The position numbers and the translations under genes are program-made. The notes under the pieces are model-generated. The model saw only the letters and a list, made by a program, of their open reading frames with translations. It ran no database searches and was not told the origin of the DNA. Shown piece after piece: positions 1-11,641 of a DNA stretch of 64,000 bases. The stretch spans positions 8,904,001-8,968,000 of the forward strand of contig JAMJFZ010001258.1 of the NCBI GenBank assembly GCA_026225945.1, read 5' to 3'. Positions within the stretch are counted from its first letter, which is position 1; every line of letters begins with the position of its first letter. The stretch comes from Cricetomys ansorgei (Eukaryota; Chordata; Mammalia; Rodentia; Nesomyidae).

Positions 1-1285
1 AACAGAATAGCCAACTGTAGGCATGGCATTAGGAAGAGCTATGTTTAGAATCTTCAAATCAAATTATTAATAAATTCAATGTTTACTTTCTCTTTGACCC
101 TCTTTACTCTTCCCCTCCTGACACCCACAGTCAGTATTTTCTCATTCAAGCTACCTATACTCACAAACTTGGAATAATAGTCAACACTTGGTTTATAGGC
201 TTTCAGTCCTCCTGAACCTAAGAGATAGCATTTGCCAATATTTCAAATGGGAAAAAAAGATCAGAGAAAGTCTCCTTGCTGAAGCTAATGTTTTAAAAGC
301 TAGAATCAATTGCTTATTTATTTATTTTCTTAGTTTACATCTGGAAGCAGAGGTAAGAGAACAAAGTGGCCATCTAGGGGTCAGATACCCTTCTGTGGGA
401 AGTGAGCGGGCCCACTCAATCAGCAAGGCAACTGTTTATCCAAAAGTTTGGTAAAAGATGAAAGTTGTTAAATATGGAATGAAAAAAAACACTAAGGATT
501 TCCCTTGTTTTTTCCAAAGACACATGACATAGGATAGGAAAAGTCTGTACTCAGATAAGGGCATTATGGAAGTCTAAAGTAGAGTAATATAGCCTGCTGT
601 TCTCTTCATTGCTAACAGTGCATGTCAGAGGTTGTGCAGGATTCTACACACAGTATGCTTGCTTGTCCACAGTGTTTACATACCAGCAGCCACTTTTCAT
701 CTTATATGTTTTGCAAACCAGTTTATTTCTTCACAAAGACTCAGAGTTTCAATCCTATCTATGTGTCAGGCCTCTCCCAGAAGTAAGAGATGATGGGTAT
801 TAATGCCATTCTAGAGATGTCTGCATCATGCAGTATCATGTCTCTCTGTGAGGCTTATGTTATTTATGGGCAGATTCTGTTTCTGTTATCTTCAGTTTTT
901 CTCTTGTCTCTTAGCTGGTCCAGTTGTCATTTACTGGTAAGTACAAAGCTTGGGCTTCTTCTTGGGAAAGCCAGGCCCAGGCCCTCTTTCATACTTGGGC
1001 AGTATAAGTTACTAACCTCACTGTCATGCTCAGCACTAGGAGGATACTGGCTGCCTCGGCATGGCCTTAGCATCACTTAGTACCATTTTTATGCTACTCA
1101 TATATGACATCAGGTATTTGAAATCTCCACACACACCCTTACCTGAATCCTTCTTTGAACAATTATTGATTCTAAGGAAATGCTACTGCTACAACTAGTA
1201 TAAACATTTAAGACAAATGAGTTTTGCAAAAATATAAAGATTTTTATGAGTCTCATTTTTGTAATATGTGTCCATAACTGTCACT
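1..1285. other. Unique AT-rich stretch, no gene recognised
   Basis: I see no SINE, LINE or LTR signature and no exon-like sequence here. Reading frames of 88 codons (188-454), 64 codons (609-803) and 96 codons (790-1080) exist, but their translations show no recognisable domain and no flanking splice or promoter context, so I do not call them genes. Confidence 0.55.
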
Positions 1286-1520
1286 GTTCTTAATATCAGA
1301 CACAGTTCTAAGACCTTGTAAGTCTAGGGAAAATATCAGGGATATTGGTGCTTGGAGATCACAGTGTCTGCATGGGTCTTTGCATTTATGTTTTATCGTA
1401 TTCCCACAATAATCCCAGGAACTGGTCTCAAAACAGGAACCAACAAACAGGAATGTATGATTTCTTTGTTGTTGTTAAGGTCTTCTAAAATACAAAGTCC
1501 TTTACTTGCCTGAAAGAGAA
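1286..1520 (-). repeat. Possible MIR SINE relic
   Basis: Fragments resemble the 3' half of MIR read on the minus strand: a 'gacacagttctaag' stretch near 1300, a 'cacaataatcccagga' stretch near 1405 and a 'tttacttgcctgaaag' stretch near 1500 come in the order expected for reverse-complement MIR. The spacing is loose and similarity is low, so this is a weak call. Confidence 0.33.
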
Positions 1521-1560
1521 GAGCATGGATGAGACTTTCAGATTCAGTGATGTAATTTCA

Positions 1561-2780
1561 TGACTTCCATCTATATTTATCCTTCTTTGAAGCTCCAAGT
1601 ATATTCTTACTTCCTAGCACAATTAATATCAAGTATAATTGAAAATGACAAAGGGTTCCCCTAATGGAAAACTTTATTGACTATTTAATATTAAGTTTAA
1701 ATGTTTTTTAATCTCTTTTTGATGCTTTTTTAGTTTTAATTTCGCTTTAATCTAACTAGAATATACAATTTTAATTAGTCATTTCTTATGTTTATTTGAA
1801 CAATGATGATATCTTAATTGTATTGGCAATGATCCAGGATTCAAGTTAAATAACACCATTAGAAATAATTTAAATATTTGGTTATTTTTAACTCTACAAC
1901 TTATTATACAGCAGTTCTACATTTCATAGGAAAATGTACCACATTAAAATATATTCTTGCTTTAGAATTTTGGTTATAGTCTAGTATTGATGTCACTTAG
2001 AAAATAAAGCTTTGTCTTTCTAACAAGAAGGTTTTAAAGATGTTGTAGCAGGATTTATTAATTGTATCTCAAAGAGAAATTGACTGCTTCTACCTTTGTT
2101 GTTTATAAAAGACTCTATTTATTTGAAAATTATTGAGTGCTGTACTCTACTATTGCTAATCAGAAGATAAGTGTTGTTCTTTTGCTTTTTTTATTGAGAA
2201 CCATCTTATTCCTTATATTGGAGTCCCTGAAAGTAAGTACATTTCATAAACAGATTTTACATGTCTTTCAAGATAGGTAGTAAGATAAAATTCTTAAAAT
2301 AAACAGGCCAGAATCTATATTTGAGAAAAACAAAAAACCCTTAGGGATACTAGTAAATTCAAAAGAATAATTTAATTCACAGGTTTAATTTATCAGGTTT
2401 GTTTAAATCTGATATCAATCAGTTTTTATTGTCTTCTTTTAACACCTGAGCTCTGAAAATGTACAAAGAAATATTAGAGAATTGAGCTTAAAATATTTGA
2501 TACATTTCAAAACAACTAGCATGTGTTAGATTTGTGATTATTTTATTTTGTTTTATCTTTAAACATTTCCATTGATGACACTTCTCACAGATGAGAAGAA
2601 TGATAATTAGTGTTCTTACATATTGCTTCAGAGTCAGAGCTCAAGCACAAATGTCATGTGTGAAGATCATTGTTCTCTTGAACATGGTAAGTCTACAGAA
2701 GCAAAAGAAAGTCCTTGCTGAGGCTTGTGATGCAGGCAGGGCTGAAAGGCATCTGTATAATCTAGGAGAGTCTAATGGTT
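1561..2780. other. Unique AT-rich stretch
   Basis: Long A/T runs and no recognised repeat or gene. A 77-codon frame at 2591-2824 runs into the MIR-like segment that follows and has no domain. Confidence 0.55.
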
Positions 2781-2785
2781 TGGTG

Positions 2786-2852
2786 CCTCACCCACTGAGG
2801 GTCACACAGTCGTGTGACACCTAGTAGTACTGACTGGATTCCAGGGAAGGCT
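2786..2852 (-). repeat. Short MIR-like fragment
   Basis: The piece 'gggtcacacagtcgtgtgac' followed by 'ctgactggattcc' matches the tRNA-related core of MIR in reverse complement (normally a 'ggtcacacagctagtaag' core followed by 'gattcgaaccc'). It is short and diverged. Confidence 0.45.
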
Positions 2853-4810
2853 CTACTCTCAGTAGTAGTTGGCCAAGAAAACTGGATTTTATGGGGAGAT
2901 AAAGATAGTTAGGGAGGTAAGGGAATATCTGAGAGAAGTTGGGCAAGAGAGATAGACATTGTCAAAATATACTATGAAATTCTCAAAGAACTAATATACC
3001 ATTATTTCTAAAAAGAATAAGAAAAGAAAATTTGCAGCCATAAAATCTGATATTATTAGTTGAAACACAGCATTGAGAAGGTTTTCTCATGAAACTGGTC
3101 AAGTTCATTTATTGGTTGAATAACAGTGATAAAATCTTAGACAGACAAGTTTATTGCTGAGTGTAAGAGCCAAGCTATTAAAGCCTCAAGGGAGCAGAAG
3201 TACATGGGTCTCCTCCAACATCTGTGAGCACTCTGACAACAATGAAAAAATAAATCCAGGAAACTGACACAGGATAGGCTACCCAGGAGATGGCCTCTGA
3301 TTTTTGAATGTTCCTTATTGATGTTCTCTAAGGAGTTTTCCAAGAAACTATGGCTGTCCAGATGCAAAGAAAGAGAGACTGCCAAAATAGAAAGAGCAGC
3401 AATATAATTTGAACAGAAGTTTCGCCACTCCTAAAAGGAGTCCAATCTGCAAAAATCTTTCAAGGAAGTTCCAATCCGAGTCAAAGGAAGCATATCTTAT
3501 AATCGTAAACAACTTCCTCTGGAGAAGACTCACCTGTGTGCCAATTTCCTTGAACGTAGATAAAGGCTTGGCTGGACATTCACTGTTGACTTTCTATTAG
3601 GGACATTCCTAGCAGATACATAAAGAAATGAACTGCTCCTCATGGGTCAGTAATCAGCACAACTCTTATCCCCCAGACAAGAGTATCTATTGGGTCCTCG
3701 TAGGACATTTCCTTAAGGAATTTGCAAGAGAAAAGATACTGTGACAAGATGGAGTCCCTGTGGGTACAACTTCCTCCATGATGTACTAGATATTCTGAAT
3801 CTCTCTCAAATACTATGATTTCTTAAATTCTTGTCATTACCTCTGATGCTATAAGGAGTCACCTGGCTCTACTTACTCAGTGAGGTATTAGAGCTGTGAG
3901 CACTATGATGGTCTCATATCCTGTCGTTGCATTTGTCAGTATACCACCCTAATGGATAGGAAAGCATGAAGACCTGATACCAGGATACCTTTGTTTCCTG
4001 CATATGCTGGAACTCTATTCTTCTATATCCCCACTTTCGTTAGAGTGACTCTTCATCTTTCAGATTTGGGGTTATTTGTCCTGACAAGATTGGTGACTTT
4101 TTCCACATCAAACATTTTATCAACATAAGTAGCTTTCAGTTATAAGGGGCTGTCCAAATTTTAAAGTTCACTCTGTTCTTTGCATCAAGTTTGCATCTCT
4201 TTAGACTAGAACATGATTTTCAGCTTTTCATCTGCATGAGAGTAATCTCATTCTCTCACAAAGAAATTCTGACTTTCAAACTTCACATTAAATTCACCTT
4301 AGATAGTCAGCTGCTTTATTTTATAAAACACAGCAAAGCAACTTCTAAAAGGTTTCTTCAGGTTATTAAAAAGTTTCAGGAGGATCCTTAAAAAACAAAA
4401 ACTACCTTCGAATTATATATTATCCAAAATTAAATACAGGCTAACACTGAAATGGATGAAATTTTTTTCTCTTCATCATGATACCTTAAAATGTAGTTTA
4501 TATTTCCCAATTTTAAGTCTTGTACATAGTTCCTTCATTGCTCGATCTCGAGATGACCCCATGGGGTAAAATTGCAAATTGATTTCTAAAAGCTCACAAA
4601 AGATGTTCTGTACACTGAACAAGACTTGTTATTAGAATGACATGAAGCTTAATCTTATGACCTGAGAAACTCATAATGTACCCGTGTCCTGTCTAGAGAG
4701 GGTTACAGACAACAGATTTGATTACTGAGGCTGTCTGTCTGAAGCCAGCTTTGAAACATTCCAACTCAAGAGTATTCTTTGTTCAAACTGTATAAATAAT
4801 TTTCTTATAA
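2853..4810. other. Unique stretch without recognised features
   Basis: No repeat family recognised. Frames of 82 and 61 codons (minus, 3137-3385 and 3348-3533) and 63 codons (plus, 3409-3600) overlap on opposite strands and look like chance frames. A 66-codon frame lies at 4191-4391. Confidence 0.5.
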
Positions 4811-4896
4811 ATCTCTCTTTGTCTCTCTGACTCTGTCTCTCTCTGTCTCTTTCTATCATATACACATACACAAACACAAACATACACATACACACA
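4811..4896. repeat. Interrupted (TCTCTG)n and CA-rich low-complexity tract
   Basis: A run of TCTCTG/TCTCTC units (4811-4855) passes into a CA-rich tract with ACAC and ATAC units (4859-4896). It lies inside a 136-codon minus-strand frame, whose RDRE/SQRD-type repeats are only the translation of this tract. Confidence 0.85.
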
Positions 4897-5560
4897 TTTT
4901 GAAGATACATGCAGCATTTAGTAAAGATCAGATGACTTCTTCGAGTATGATTGTCTACAGTTTGATGTCTGCACCAATCATGCACAAACTTCCTGTTCAT
5001 TTTTATCTTCAAAATACTGTTATGGAACATAGTGAATTTCATGTGTTTGATTTTGTGAATGACGAGTTGTCCTTTGTTTGACAACTGAAGAGGAAGAATA
5101 ACCCTTGTCCTGCTTGCCCTTGCCTGGGCCATTTGTCTACAGCTTCTCTGTCAGTCCTTCATCTTTTACTATGAACTGCATGATGTTTGCCCCAAACTTT
5201 GAACATTGTACACTAGTTTCCTCAGCAACAAAAACGTCTTTCCTTGGACTAGGTGTGACAAGTCAATGCATCTTCCTTTTCTGTAACCATCCTTATTCAT
5301 CATTTCCCAGTTTTTTAAAAATCACAGAAAGCCCATCGTTAAGCTAGGAGGGTCCCATTTCCATTTACAGCAAGGACTAGTGACAGGGAAGGAGCTGATA
5401 TTAAATGAAGAAACAGTAGAGACTAAACAATATTTAGAGTTACTTAGCAATTAAAATGACAATTTCAATCTTTCTGTACTTGACTTATTTACTTAATGAT
5501 ATGGGGAAATTAACCTCAATGCATTTTAGTTTAATTGGCAGAATTTCATTTTTCATTACT
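4897..5560. other. Unique stretch
   Basis: No gene or repeat recognised. Frames of 60 codons (4899-5081) and 80 codons (5105-5347) show no domain. Confidence 0.5.
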
Positions 5561-5564
5561 GTAT

Positions 5565-5978
5565 AATATTCATTTATGTGTGGAAGCAAAAGAAATATAG
5601 AATAGAATTACCAGAAGATGGGAAGGGCATGGGGACATGTAGAGAAAGGATGGCCAATGTATAAAGCGATGTAGTTAGATAGGAGGAAATATTTACAATG
5701 TCTTCAAATGTATATTAAAGTGCATGATATGCTTGAATAAAATGCCATTTTGGAATCCACAAGTTTGTACAATGGATATCAGATAATCAAAAATTAAGAG
5801 ATAATTATGGTTGACAACAGTCAATTTGATATTCAAAATAGCTAGAAAATGGAGTACTTAATGTTTTTAACACAAAGAACTGATGTAAATACTCATCTGA
5901 TCATTAAACATCACATATGTACATTGACATGTTAACAGCGTCCCATAAAAGGGTAAAACTATCTATGAAAATAAATCA
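5565..5978 (+). repeat. Ancient L1 3' UTR (L1MA-like), plus strand
   Basis: The order of motifs follows the 3' UTR of eutherian L1MA-type elements: an 'accagaagatgggaagggca' block, 'tatggttgacaaca', 'ttcaaaatagctagaa', 'aacacaaagaactgatg', 'tctgatcattaaacatcaca', then a 'gtaaaactatctatgaaaat' end. It carries no coding sequence. It is the relic of an insertion that predates the rodent radiation. Confidence 0.72.
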
Positions 5979-5979
5979 A

Positions 5980-6888
5980 AGTAAGTGTATCGGTAATCAA
6001 ACTAGTCCTCAATGAATGTCCTAGATACACATTAAAGGACAAGTGAGACTGACTTCTTGGCTTTACTTCAGAAGGAGTTTTGCTTAAAGCATCTCATTGG
6101 TATACAGCCAAGAGGGTAGTCAACACTGGTCCATTTAGTGCTTACCGCAGTGGGACTTCTGAAAAGCATGAGGTCTCTAGTTCTAGTTTTAATGAAATTT
6201 GGGGTTTTTAAAATATCCTTTATAAAAGTGATGTATTTCCACATATAAAATGGAAAATTAGACATGGTTAATACATTGTAGAATATAGTAATGCTAGAGT
6301 TTTTTTGTTTTTTTTTTTCATTTTGCAAATCTTACCCCCATGTACACACAAACATTGTGCTGTAACGTTCTCCTAACTTTCAATGTACATTACTCGTGAT
6401 AGTGACTAAATTCACAGTCATACTGTTTGGTAAGTGCTGTTAGTCTTCGTATTACGATCAATAAGGACAACAGTTGACTCATATAAAGTACTTAGACAGT
6501 TATCCCAAAAGCACTGGAAGAAAATCCCATGCTTTGTCAGCCACAGTGAGCTCTGATAAACAGTTGAGAAGAACAGTCAGCACCAAACTCAGGACCCAGG
6601 AATGTGTCACTCTAGGGGACAGGGGTGAAGGGTTCTTACATTCTAATTTCTTGGCTAAGCTCCTTGAAGGGTCACTCTTTTAGATGGACTTTGCAATATT
6701 CTTGAGGAACTAGATGGGACTTCCCATTACCATATGAATGGAAAGGGTGTATACCACAGAGCCAATGACTGTGTTGCATGAACTAGGGGAGAGACTATTC
6801 ATGGTAGAAAATGCAATCTTATAGGTCCAAGCCAATAGCAAGAATATAGTACCTTATTAGCAATTCTCACTTTTATATGTGATCCAGC
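5980..6888. other. Unique stretch with one T-rich run
   Basis: Holds a T-rich run at about 6300-6319 and frames of 86 codons (minus, 6068-6328) and 69 codons (plus, 6474-6683) with no recognisable domain. No repeat family recognised. Confidence 0.5.
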
Positions 6889-6890
6889 AC

Positions 6891-7266
6891 TGTGGTGGTA
6901 TGAATAAGAATGGTCCTCATAAGCTCAAGTATTTGAATATTTAATCATCAGGGAGTACCACTATTTGAGAAGGATTAGAAAGTTTAAGAGATGTGGCTTT
7001 GTTGTGGAAAATGTCTTACTGGGAATGTGCTTTGAGGTTTCAAAAGCCCAAAATCAAGCACTAATCTCCATGCTGCTCTCCTTGCTGTGGATCAGGACGT
7101 TTCCCTTTGAGCTACTTCTTCAGCACCTGCCTGCATGCCACCATGCTCCCTGCCATGAAGATAATGTACTTAACCTCTGCAACTGTATAGCTCCTGATAA
7201 ATACTTCTTTTATGAGTTGTCTTGGACATGGTGCCCCTTTACAGCAATAAAACAGTGACTATGTTA
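6891..7266 (+). mobile_element. MaLR (ERVL-MaLR) LTR, MT/ORR1 group
   Basis: Begins 'tgtggtggtatgaataag' and ends near 'cagcaataaaacagtgacta'. Internal blocks are typical of rodent MaLR LTRs: 'gaggtttcaaaagccca', 'tggatcaggacgt', 'gagctacttcttcagcacct', 'ctgccatgaagataatg', and 'ataaatacttcttttatgag', which holds the polyadenylation signal. The length of about 376 bp fits a complete LTR. A second copy of the same family lies on the opposite strand at 49561-49923. The 97-codon frame at 6965-7258 is the LTR read through, not a gene. The family-level name is uncertain. Confidence 0.8.
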
Positions 7267-8096
7267 GGATCCTATCAGAAATTTTTCTCTTGTTAACTCA
7301 AGGAGTTCAAAATGACTTTCACTTTTTCAATAAAATAAGAAGCATACAACAAATGAGTACATAAATATATTCTAATTTTTTCAAAACCAGGCATTGAATA
7401 GTTTTTAAAATAAATGAGAGATGGAAAGCTGCTAATTTCTCAATGACGGTAATCTTAAACTGTCCAAACAAGGCTCTGGACAACTGCATTGTTACTCAGT
7501 AGTGTTTTCTATGCTGTAGGCACACCCGCTGACAATATTTCTAATATGAGAGAATATGCACTCACACACTTACACACTGTGGCCAGTATAAATGCTAACA
7601 AATCACTACTGAACATAACTCTCACTTTTGTGGTAAAATTCAAATGGTTTACTTTTCTTATCTGCTTATTGTCTTTATATTTGCTGGAACATTAAATGCA
7701 TAACCATTTTTCCCAGTTTTGTTTTTGCTCTTTCTTGCATGTTTGCATTGTGACAGTTCTACCTTTACTTTGGCTCTTCCTTGTTGACCTGACCGCCTCT
7801 GTTCCAAAGAATATACCTTGTTTGGTTTCAACATCCAGTAGACAGAGGCTGGAAGCATAACAACTTTTGCCATATTCAAATATTTAATATCTCCCCTAAT
7901 GGACTACTATGAGTTTTGTGTGTGTGTGTGTGAAAAATTTTATCATTATTTTTACGTGTTCATTTCAGATCTATCCTTTGTTTACCGCTTAAATGTATTT
8001 TTCAAAACCTGGATGGGTACATGTGTGTGTTAAAAATGAAATGGTAGAAATGTAGGTAGTATAGTGACTGTGAAAATCAGTTTGGAGGTAAACAGA
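7267..8096. other. Unique stretch with short (TG)n
   Basis: Unique AT-rich DNA with a (TG)7-8 run at 7918-7932. Frames of 68 and 73 codons (7489-7695 plus, 7658-7879 minus) overlap on opposite strands and are not supported as genes. Confidence 0.5.
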
Positions 8097-8270
8097 GACT
8101 TTACAGGTATAGCTTCTCACATTACTAGGAGACAGTCTCATAGTAACCTCTCAGATACTCTGGCTCTTACAATGTTTCCTGAAGATTAGGATTTAGAGTT
8201 GTTTTATATATGAATATATTGGAACTGGGTTCCACAACTCTGAATTTTGACTAGTTGTAGTTTTCAGAAA
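8097..8270 (-). mobile_element. L1 (Lx-type) 3' UTR, inverted 5' part of a twin-primed copy
   Basis: Minus-strand L1 3' UTR recognised from 'tagcttctcacattactagg', 'agacagtctcatagtaacc', 'actctggctcttacaatgtt' and 'ccacaactctgaattttgac'. The same blocks occur on the minus strand at about 11770-11960. It meets the plus-strand part of the same 3' UTR head to head at about 8270, and in L1 coordinates it lies 5' of that part. This is the arrangement expected from a 5' inversion during integration. Confidence 0.75.
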
Positions 8271-8615
8271 TATTATCCTCAGAAAGAATGTACCAATTGA
8301 TTAGTCTATACCAAATGGACAGCCATGAAGTGAAACATAAAATTAACATTTCACAGGTTGCATTGGTTATACTTAAGAATATATATATGTGTGTGTGCGT
8401 GTATGTATATTTTTCCTATTTGTGTGTTTATATATGTATATAATGTATAAACATGGATACATATGTATATATACATATATATGCACATATATGAATGTAA
8501 CAATAATTATTAAAATGAACTATAGAGTGAAAAGAAATCATGGAAGGATAAAGGGAGGGTTTAGAAGGAGAAAGGGAAGAGGGAAGTGGAATAATTATAT
8601 TATAAACTAAAAAAT
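8271..8615 (+). mobile_element. L1 (Lx-type) 3' end, plus strand
   Basis: Starts with 'gtaccaattgattagtctat' and 'ccaaatggacagccatgaag', blocks found at the same place in the L1 3' ends near 32330 and 36540. It continues through a TA/TG-rich tract (8380-8495) and ends with a purine-rich run and 'aattatattataaact', the usual L1 terminus. It forms the 3' part of a twin-primed insertion with 8097-8270. Confidence 0.78.
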
Positions 8616-8714
8616 GAAAGACAATTGTAAAGAGAAGACTCCCATATGCTTCATCTGTACTGTTTGTCAGTATTATGTAGAAGAGTCACCATTAGTGCAT
8701 GCTTGAGCTAGCTT

Positions 8715-9000
8715 CATATTCTATTTGTATCAGTGTCATTCACAAGAGCCAGGTTACAGAATCCATTAGGTGTCCATGAAAAGATGAATGGATAAAGAAT
8801 AACCTCGCTCTTTCTCTCTATCTCTTCCTCTCTCTCACAAACACATATGCACACATGATATAATATTATCTAACCATGATGAGTTATGAAATAATACCAT
8901 CATCGAATTTCTTAGGAAAATGGAGATATCAATCTCAAGCAAAGTCAGACTGAGAAAGACACATTTTCTCTTATGTATAATATATATATATCTATATATA
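8715..9000 (+). mobile_element. Older L1 relic, end of ORF2 region
   Basis: Blocks 'tgtcattcacaagagccagg', 'taggtgtccatgaaaagatg', 'aatggataaagaata', 'aggaaaatggagatatcaat' and 'gactgagaaagacacatttt' match the C-terminal coding end of mammalian L1 ORF2. A CT/CA-rich stretch (8808-8855) interrupts it and no reading frame survives. It ends in a TA tract at 8979-9003. Confidence 0.75.
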
Positions 9001-9004
9001 TATA

Positions 9005-10155
9005 ATCTTCATTTAATTTCCAACTTATTGCCTTACTCCTAGATACAACCACTAGTTATTCGTTTCTGAAATTAGTATTTTCATAGTTAACTCAAAAGTT
9101 TTGCATGTTTTTATCGATATCTTTTTATCATTTATCTATTCATGAGCTATCTTTATTTTCTTCAATGTTCTCCTATTTGACATTGAAACCAAAGACAGAA
9201 TCTTAATGAGATAAAATAAATAAGCGTGGTGCCTATATTCTGCCTATATTCCAATGCCCTTGTTAGCTTTGGATTAACTTTCATGCAAATATAACATCGC
9301 TCCTAAACCAATGTCAAGAAGCAGTCCCAGAGATAGAGGCTACTAGAAATATAGAGCCCACATGTCAGTCATTCAGTCTTTCTCTTGCAGGCTAAGACAC
9401 AGAGTGACATCCAGGATATTGTGCGCAGAGCTCAGTCAAAATCACATGGTGTCTGGGATGCTGTGACATGACTTGCACTCTTTCCCTACCCTCTGCATCT
9501 TAGCAGCTCCATCTTGTATAATCAAACTTGGAATGTTACAACTGTCAAAATAAATGAGGTACAGCATAAATTCCATTGTTTTATCCTGCAGCACAGGGGC
9601 TGGTTTTCCAAGCCAATTATTCAAAAATGCAGCATTATTACCTTGTCTCCTTAAGGCAATGGTTGAAGGCTTACTATAAATCAGTGCCCAAATTTCATCT
9701 CGAATCAGCCTGTGGCTGAATGGTGATGATTGGAGGGCAGCAATATTTCTTACGGGAATGGTGATGGCTCTATTTTGTTGCACAGAAAAATCTAAAGACA
9801 GAGGATAGCAGAAGAATAAACATTAATGACTAAGAGTGCGCAAGCTGGCAGAATACACACATCAACAGAAACGATCTTATTAGAAAGAAAGTACATTTAA
9901 CTTGACTTATAAATAAAATCTTTTATTGAGGCTCAAATTTTATCAATACGGCTTCTATGTAGAGGGTACAATAACCAGTACAATGCCACCAGATTTTAAC
10001 AGAAACATACAAAGAGGTGCAAGAAGAAAGAAGAAGAAATTTGAAACAGTGTGAAAATAGGAACTGCTGGTAAGTTGCAGTGAAATGTATTGGCTTCTAA
10101 AAGTAGTACTTATATCAACATGATTGTTCTTTGTGTGTTTTCATAGTTAGAAGTG
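9005..10155. other. Unique stretch; contains a candidate conserved segment
   Basis: No repeat recognised. The minus-strand 113-codon frame at 9442-9783 lies in non-repetitive, less AT-biased sequence. Its translation shows no domain I recognise and has no obvious initiator or splice context. It may be conserved non-coding DNA, an exon of a non-coding transcript, or chance. Confidence 0.45.
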
Positions 10156-10159
10156 CATG

Positions 10160-10502
10160 GGTATGTATGCATGTATACTAAATGAGCACGTGTGTGCAAG
10201 TGTGTCCACCACCATGTGTATGAAATTCAGCAGGGGATGCTGAGTGTCCTCCTCTATCACTCTGTTAATTTCAAAGTAGAGTGTCTAATTGACCCTTGAA
10301 CTCATGTTTTCAGAGAGGCCTAGAGCAAGAAAGCCCAGTGATTCTCTTTTCTCTACCATTCTCATTGCTGGGGTTAAAGATGTGTATGGAACCGCACCTG
10401 TCATTAACTTGGATGCTGTAATCTGAACTCTGGTATTCAGGCTTTCACAGCTTGTGCCCATAATCCCTAAACTATCTCTCAAGCCCCTCATTAACATTTT
10501 CC
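10160..10502 (-). repeat. B4 SINE, minus strand
   Basis: Reverse-complement B4: a 'tgtcctcctctatcactctg' block near 10248, 'cattgctggggttaaaga' at about 10362, then 'atctgaactctggtattcag' and 'aaactatctctcaagcccct' at the tRNA-like end. The 70-codon minus frame at 10285-10497 is the SINE read through. Confidence 0.78.
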
Positions 10503-10544
10503 TCTTCAGATTTTTTGGAAGATGTCAAAAGACCACAGCTATAT

Positions 10545-10812
10545 AGTTTGATTTTTCATTATATATTATTATTAATTAAAACATAATTGCATCATTTTCC
10601 CTTCCCTCTTCCATCTTCCTATCATGCCCCACTCTCTCTCAAACACTGGCCTCTTATTTTAATTGCTATTGTTATTTATATAAATACAATCTGCTGAGTT
10701 TATTTAGTGTTTCTTGTATGTACATGATTTTAGGACTTATTACTTGATATTACTATTGCATAACCAATTAGGAGGCTCATCCTTGGGGAAAGCTATTTTT
10801 CCCTATTTCAAC
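10545..10812 (-). mobile_element. L1 (Lx-type) 3' end, left part, split by an LTR
   Basis: Minus-strand L1 3' terminus. The polypyrimidine tract (10598-10640), 'ttgctattgttatttata' and 'attgcataaccaattaggag' occur in the order of the L1 3' UTR. The sequence breaks off at 10812/10818 and resumes at 11642 with the next part of the same 3' UTR. The LTR between them (10819-11635) is therefore a later insertion. Confidence 0.78.
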
Positions 10813-10818
10813 AGACCT

Positions 10819-11635
10819 TGCACAGGGACATTTGATCTTTTTAATCAAGCAGCATGGCTGCTCTAACAAAAGATCAAATTGAAAGGCCTTTGTGATAGCT
10901 AGGAAGGGATCACATCCAAAGGCCTGCAAGAAGGGATCATATTCAGAGGCCTATGTGCTCTGGGTGGAATGCAGAAAGAATGTTAGTCAAAATAAAATTG
11001 TCCTCTCTGCTGGTTCTAGGTAAAAGGGATTTCTGTTGTTAAGGCAATGTAGTACACATCTTTAATCTCAATTTAAAAGGAAGTGGTGCCATGTGCCCTT
11101 AATCCCAGCACTTGGGAAGGGGAGCTCAGTGGGAGAAACAGAGAAGAGAGGTAGAGTGTGTAGGCAGAGACAGGAAGCAGAAATCAGAGACACAGCATGG
11201 TATAAGCAAGGTATAAGCAAAGGTGGAAGCAGACAAGAGGCAGAGAGGAGAAGTGGAAAGTCAGGCAGTTTGAGAGTCAGGCAGTTTGAGTGCAGTCAAC
11301 TCACAGTTCAGAAGGAGACACTGAGAAAAGCAGAGCCAGTCCAGAATAAGCAGAGAGAAAGCAGAGAGGTAAAAGCAGATGGTTTATGATTTACAGTTCA
11401 GAGTTCACAGTACAGATCAGAGTGAAAAGAGGTAGTTCAGAGGATAGCTAGTGAGAATGAGATCTCCCAGCAGAAAGTCTAGGAAGCTAAAATATTCTGG
11501 GTTTAGATTTGTAGATTAGAATATACAGAGGCTGAAACCTCTATGAAGGGATTGAATTAGCAAATAATAAACAGTCTTCTACCATGAACCCAAGAGAATA
11601 ATTAAATAAATAAATGCACACATCTAGAGCCTACA
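10819..11635 (+). mobile_element. Solo LTR of an ERVK-like element (long family, copy A)
   Basis: Begins TG and ends CA, and is bounded by a perfect 6-bp duplication, 'agacct', at 10813-10818 and 11636-11641. A 6-bp duplication is typical of ERVK (class II) integration. A polyadenylation signal AATAAA lies at 11566-11571. The body is purine-rich and contains short tandem duplications (11209-11230, 11-bp unit; 11268-11299, 16-bp unit) and a B1-like stretch near 11093-11112 ('cccttaatcccagcacttgg'). Copy B (31402-32321) shares the 'gctaggaaggg' start region, the B1-like core, the AG-rich middle and the 'aggctgaaac...aataaacag' end. No internal retroviral sequence is present. The 98-codon frame at 11093-11389 is LTR sequence. 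Plus orientation follows from the AATAAA. Confidence 0.8.
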
Positions 11636-11641
11636 AGACCT

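Noticed and set aside
4722..5132. 136-codon minus-strand frame
   Set aside because: Much of it is translated CT/CA low-complexity sequence, and the rest has no recognisable domain.
8376..8500. TA/TG-rich tract considered as an independent microsatellite
   Set aside because: It is the TATG-rich part normally present in the L1 3' end.
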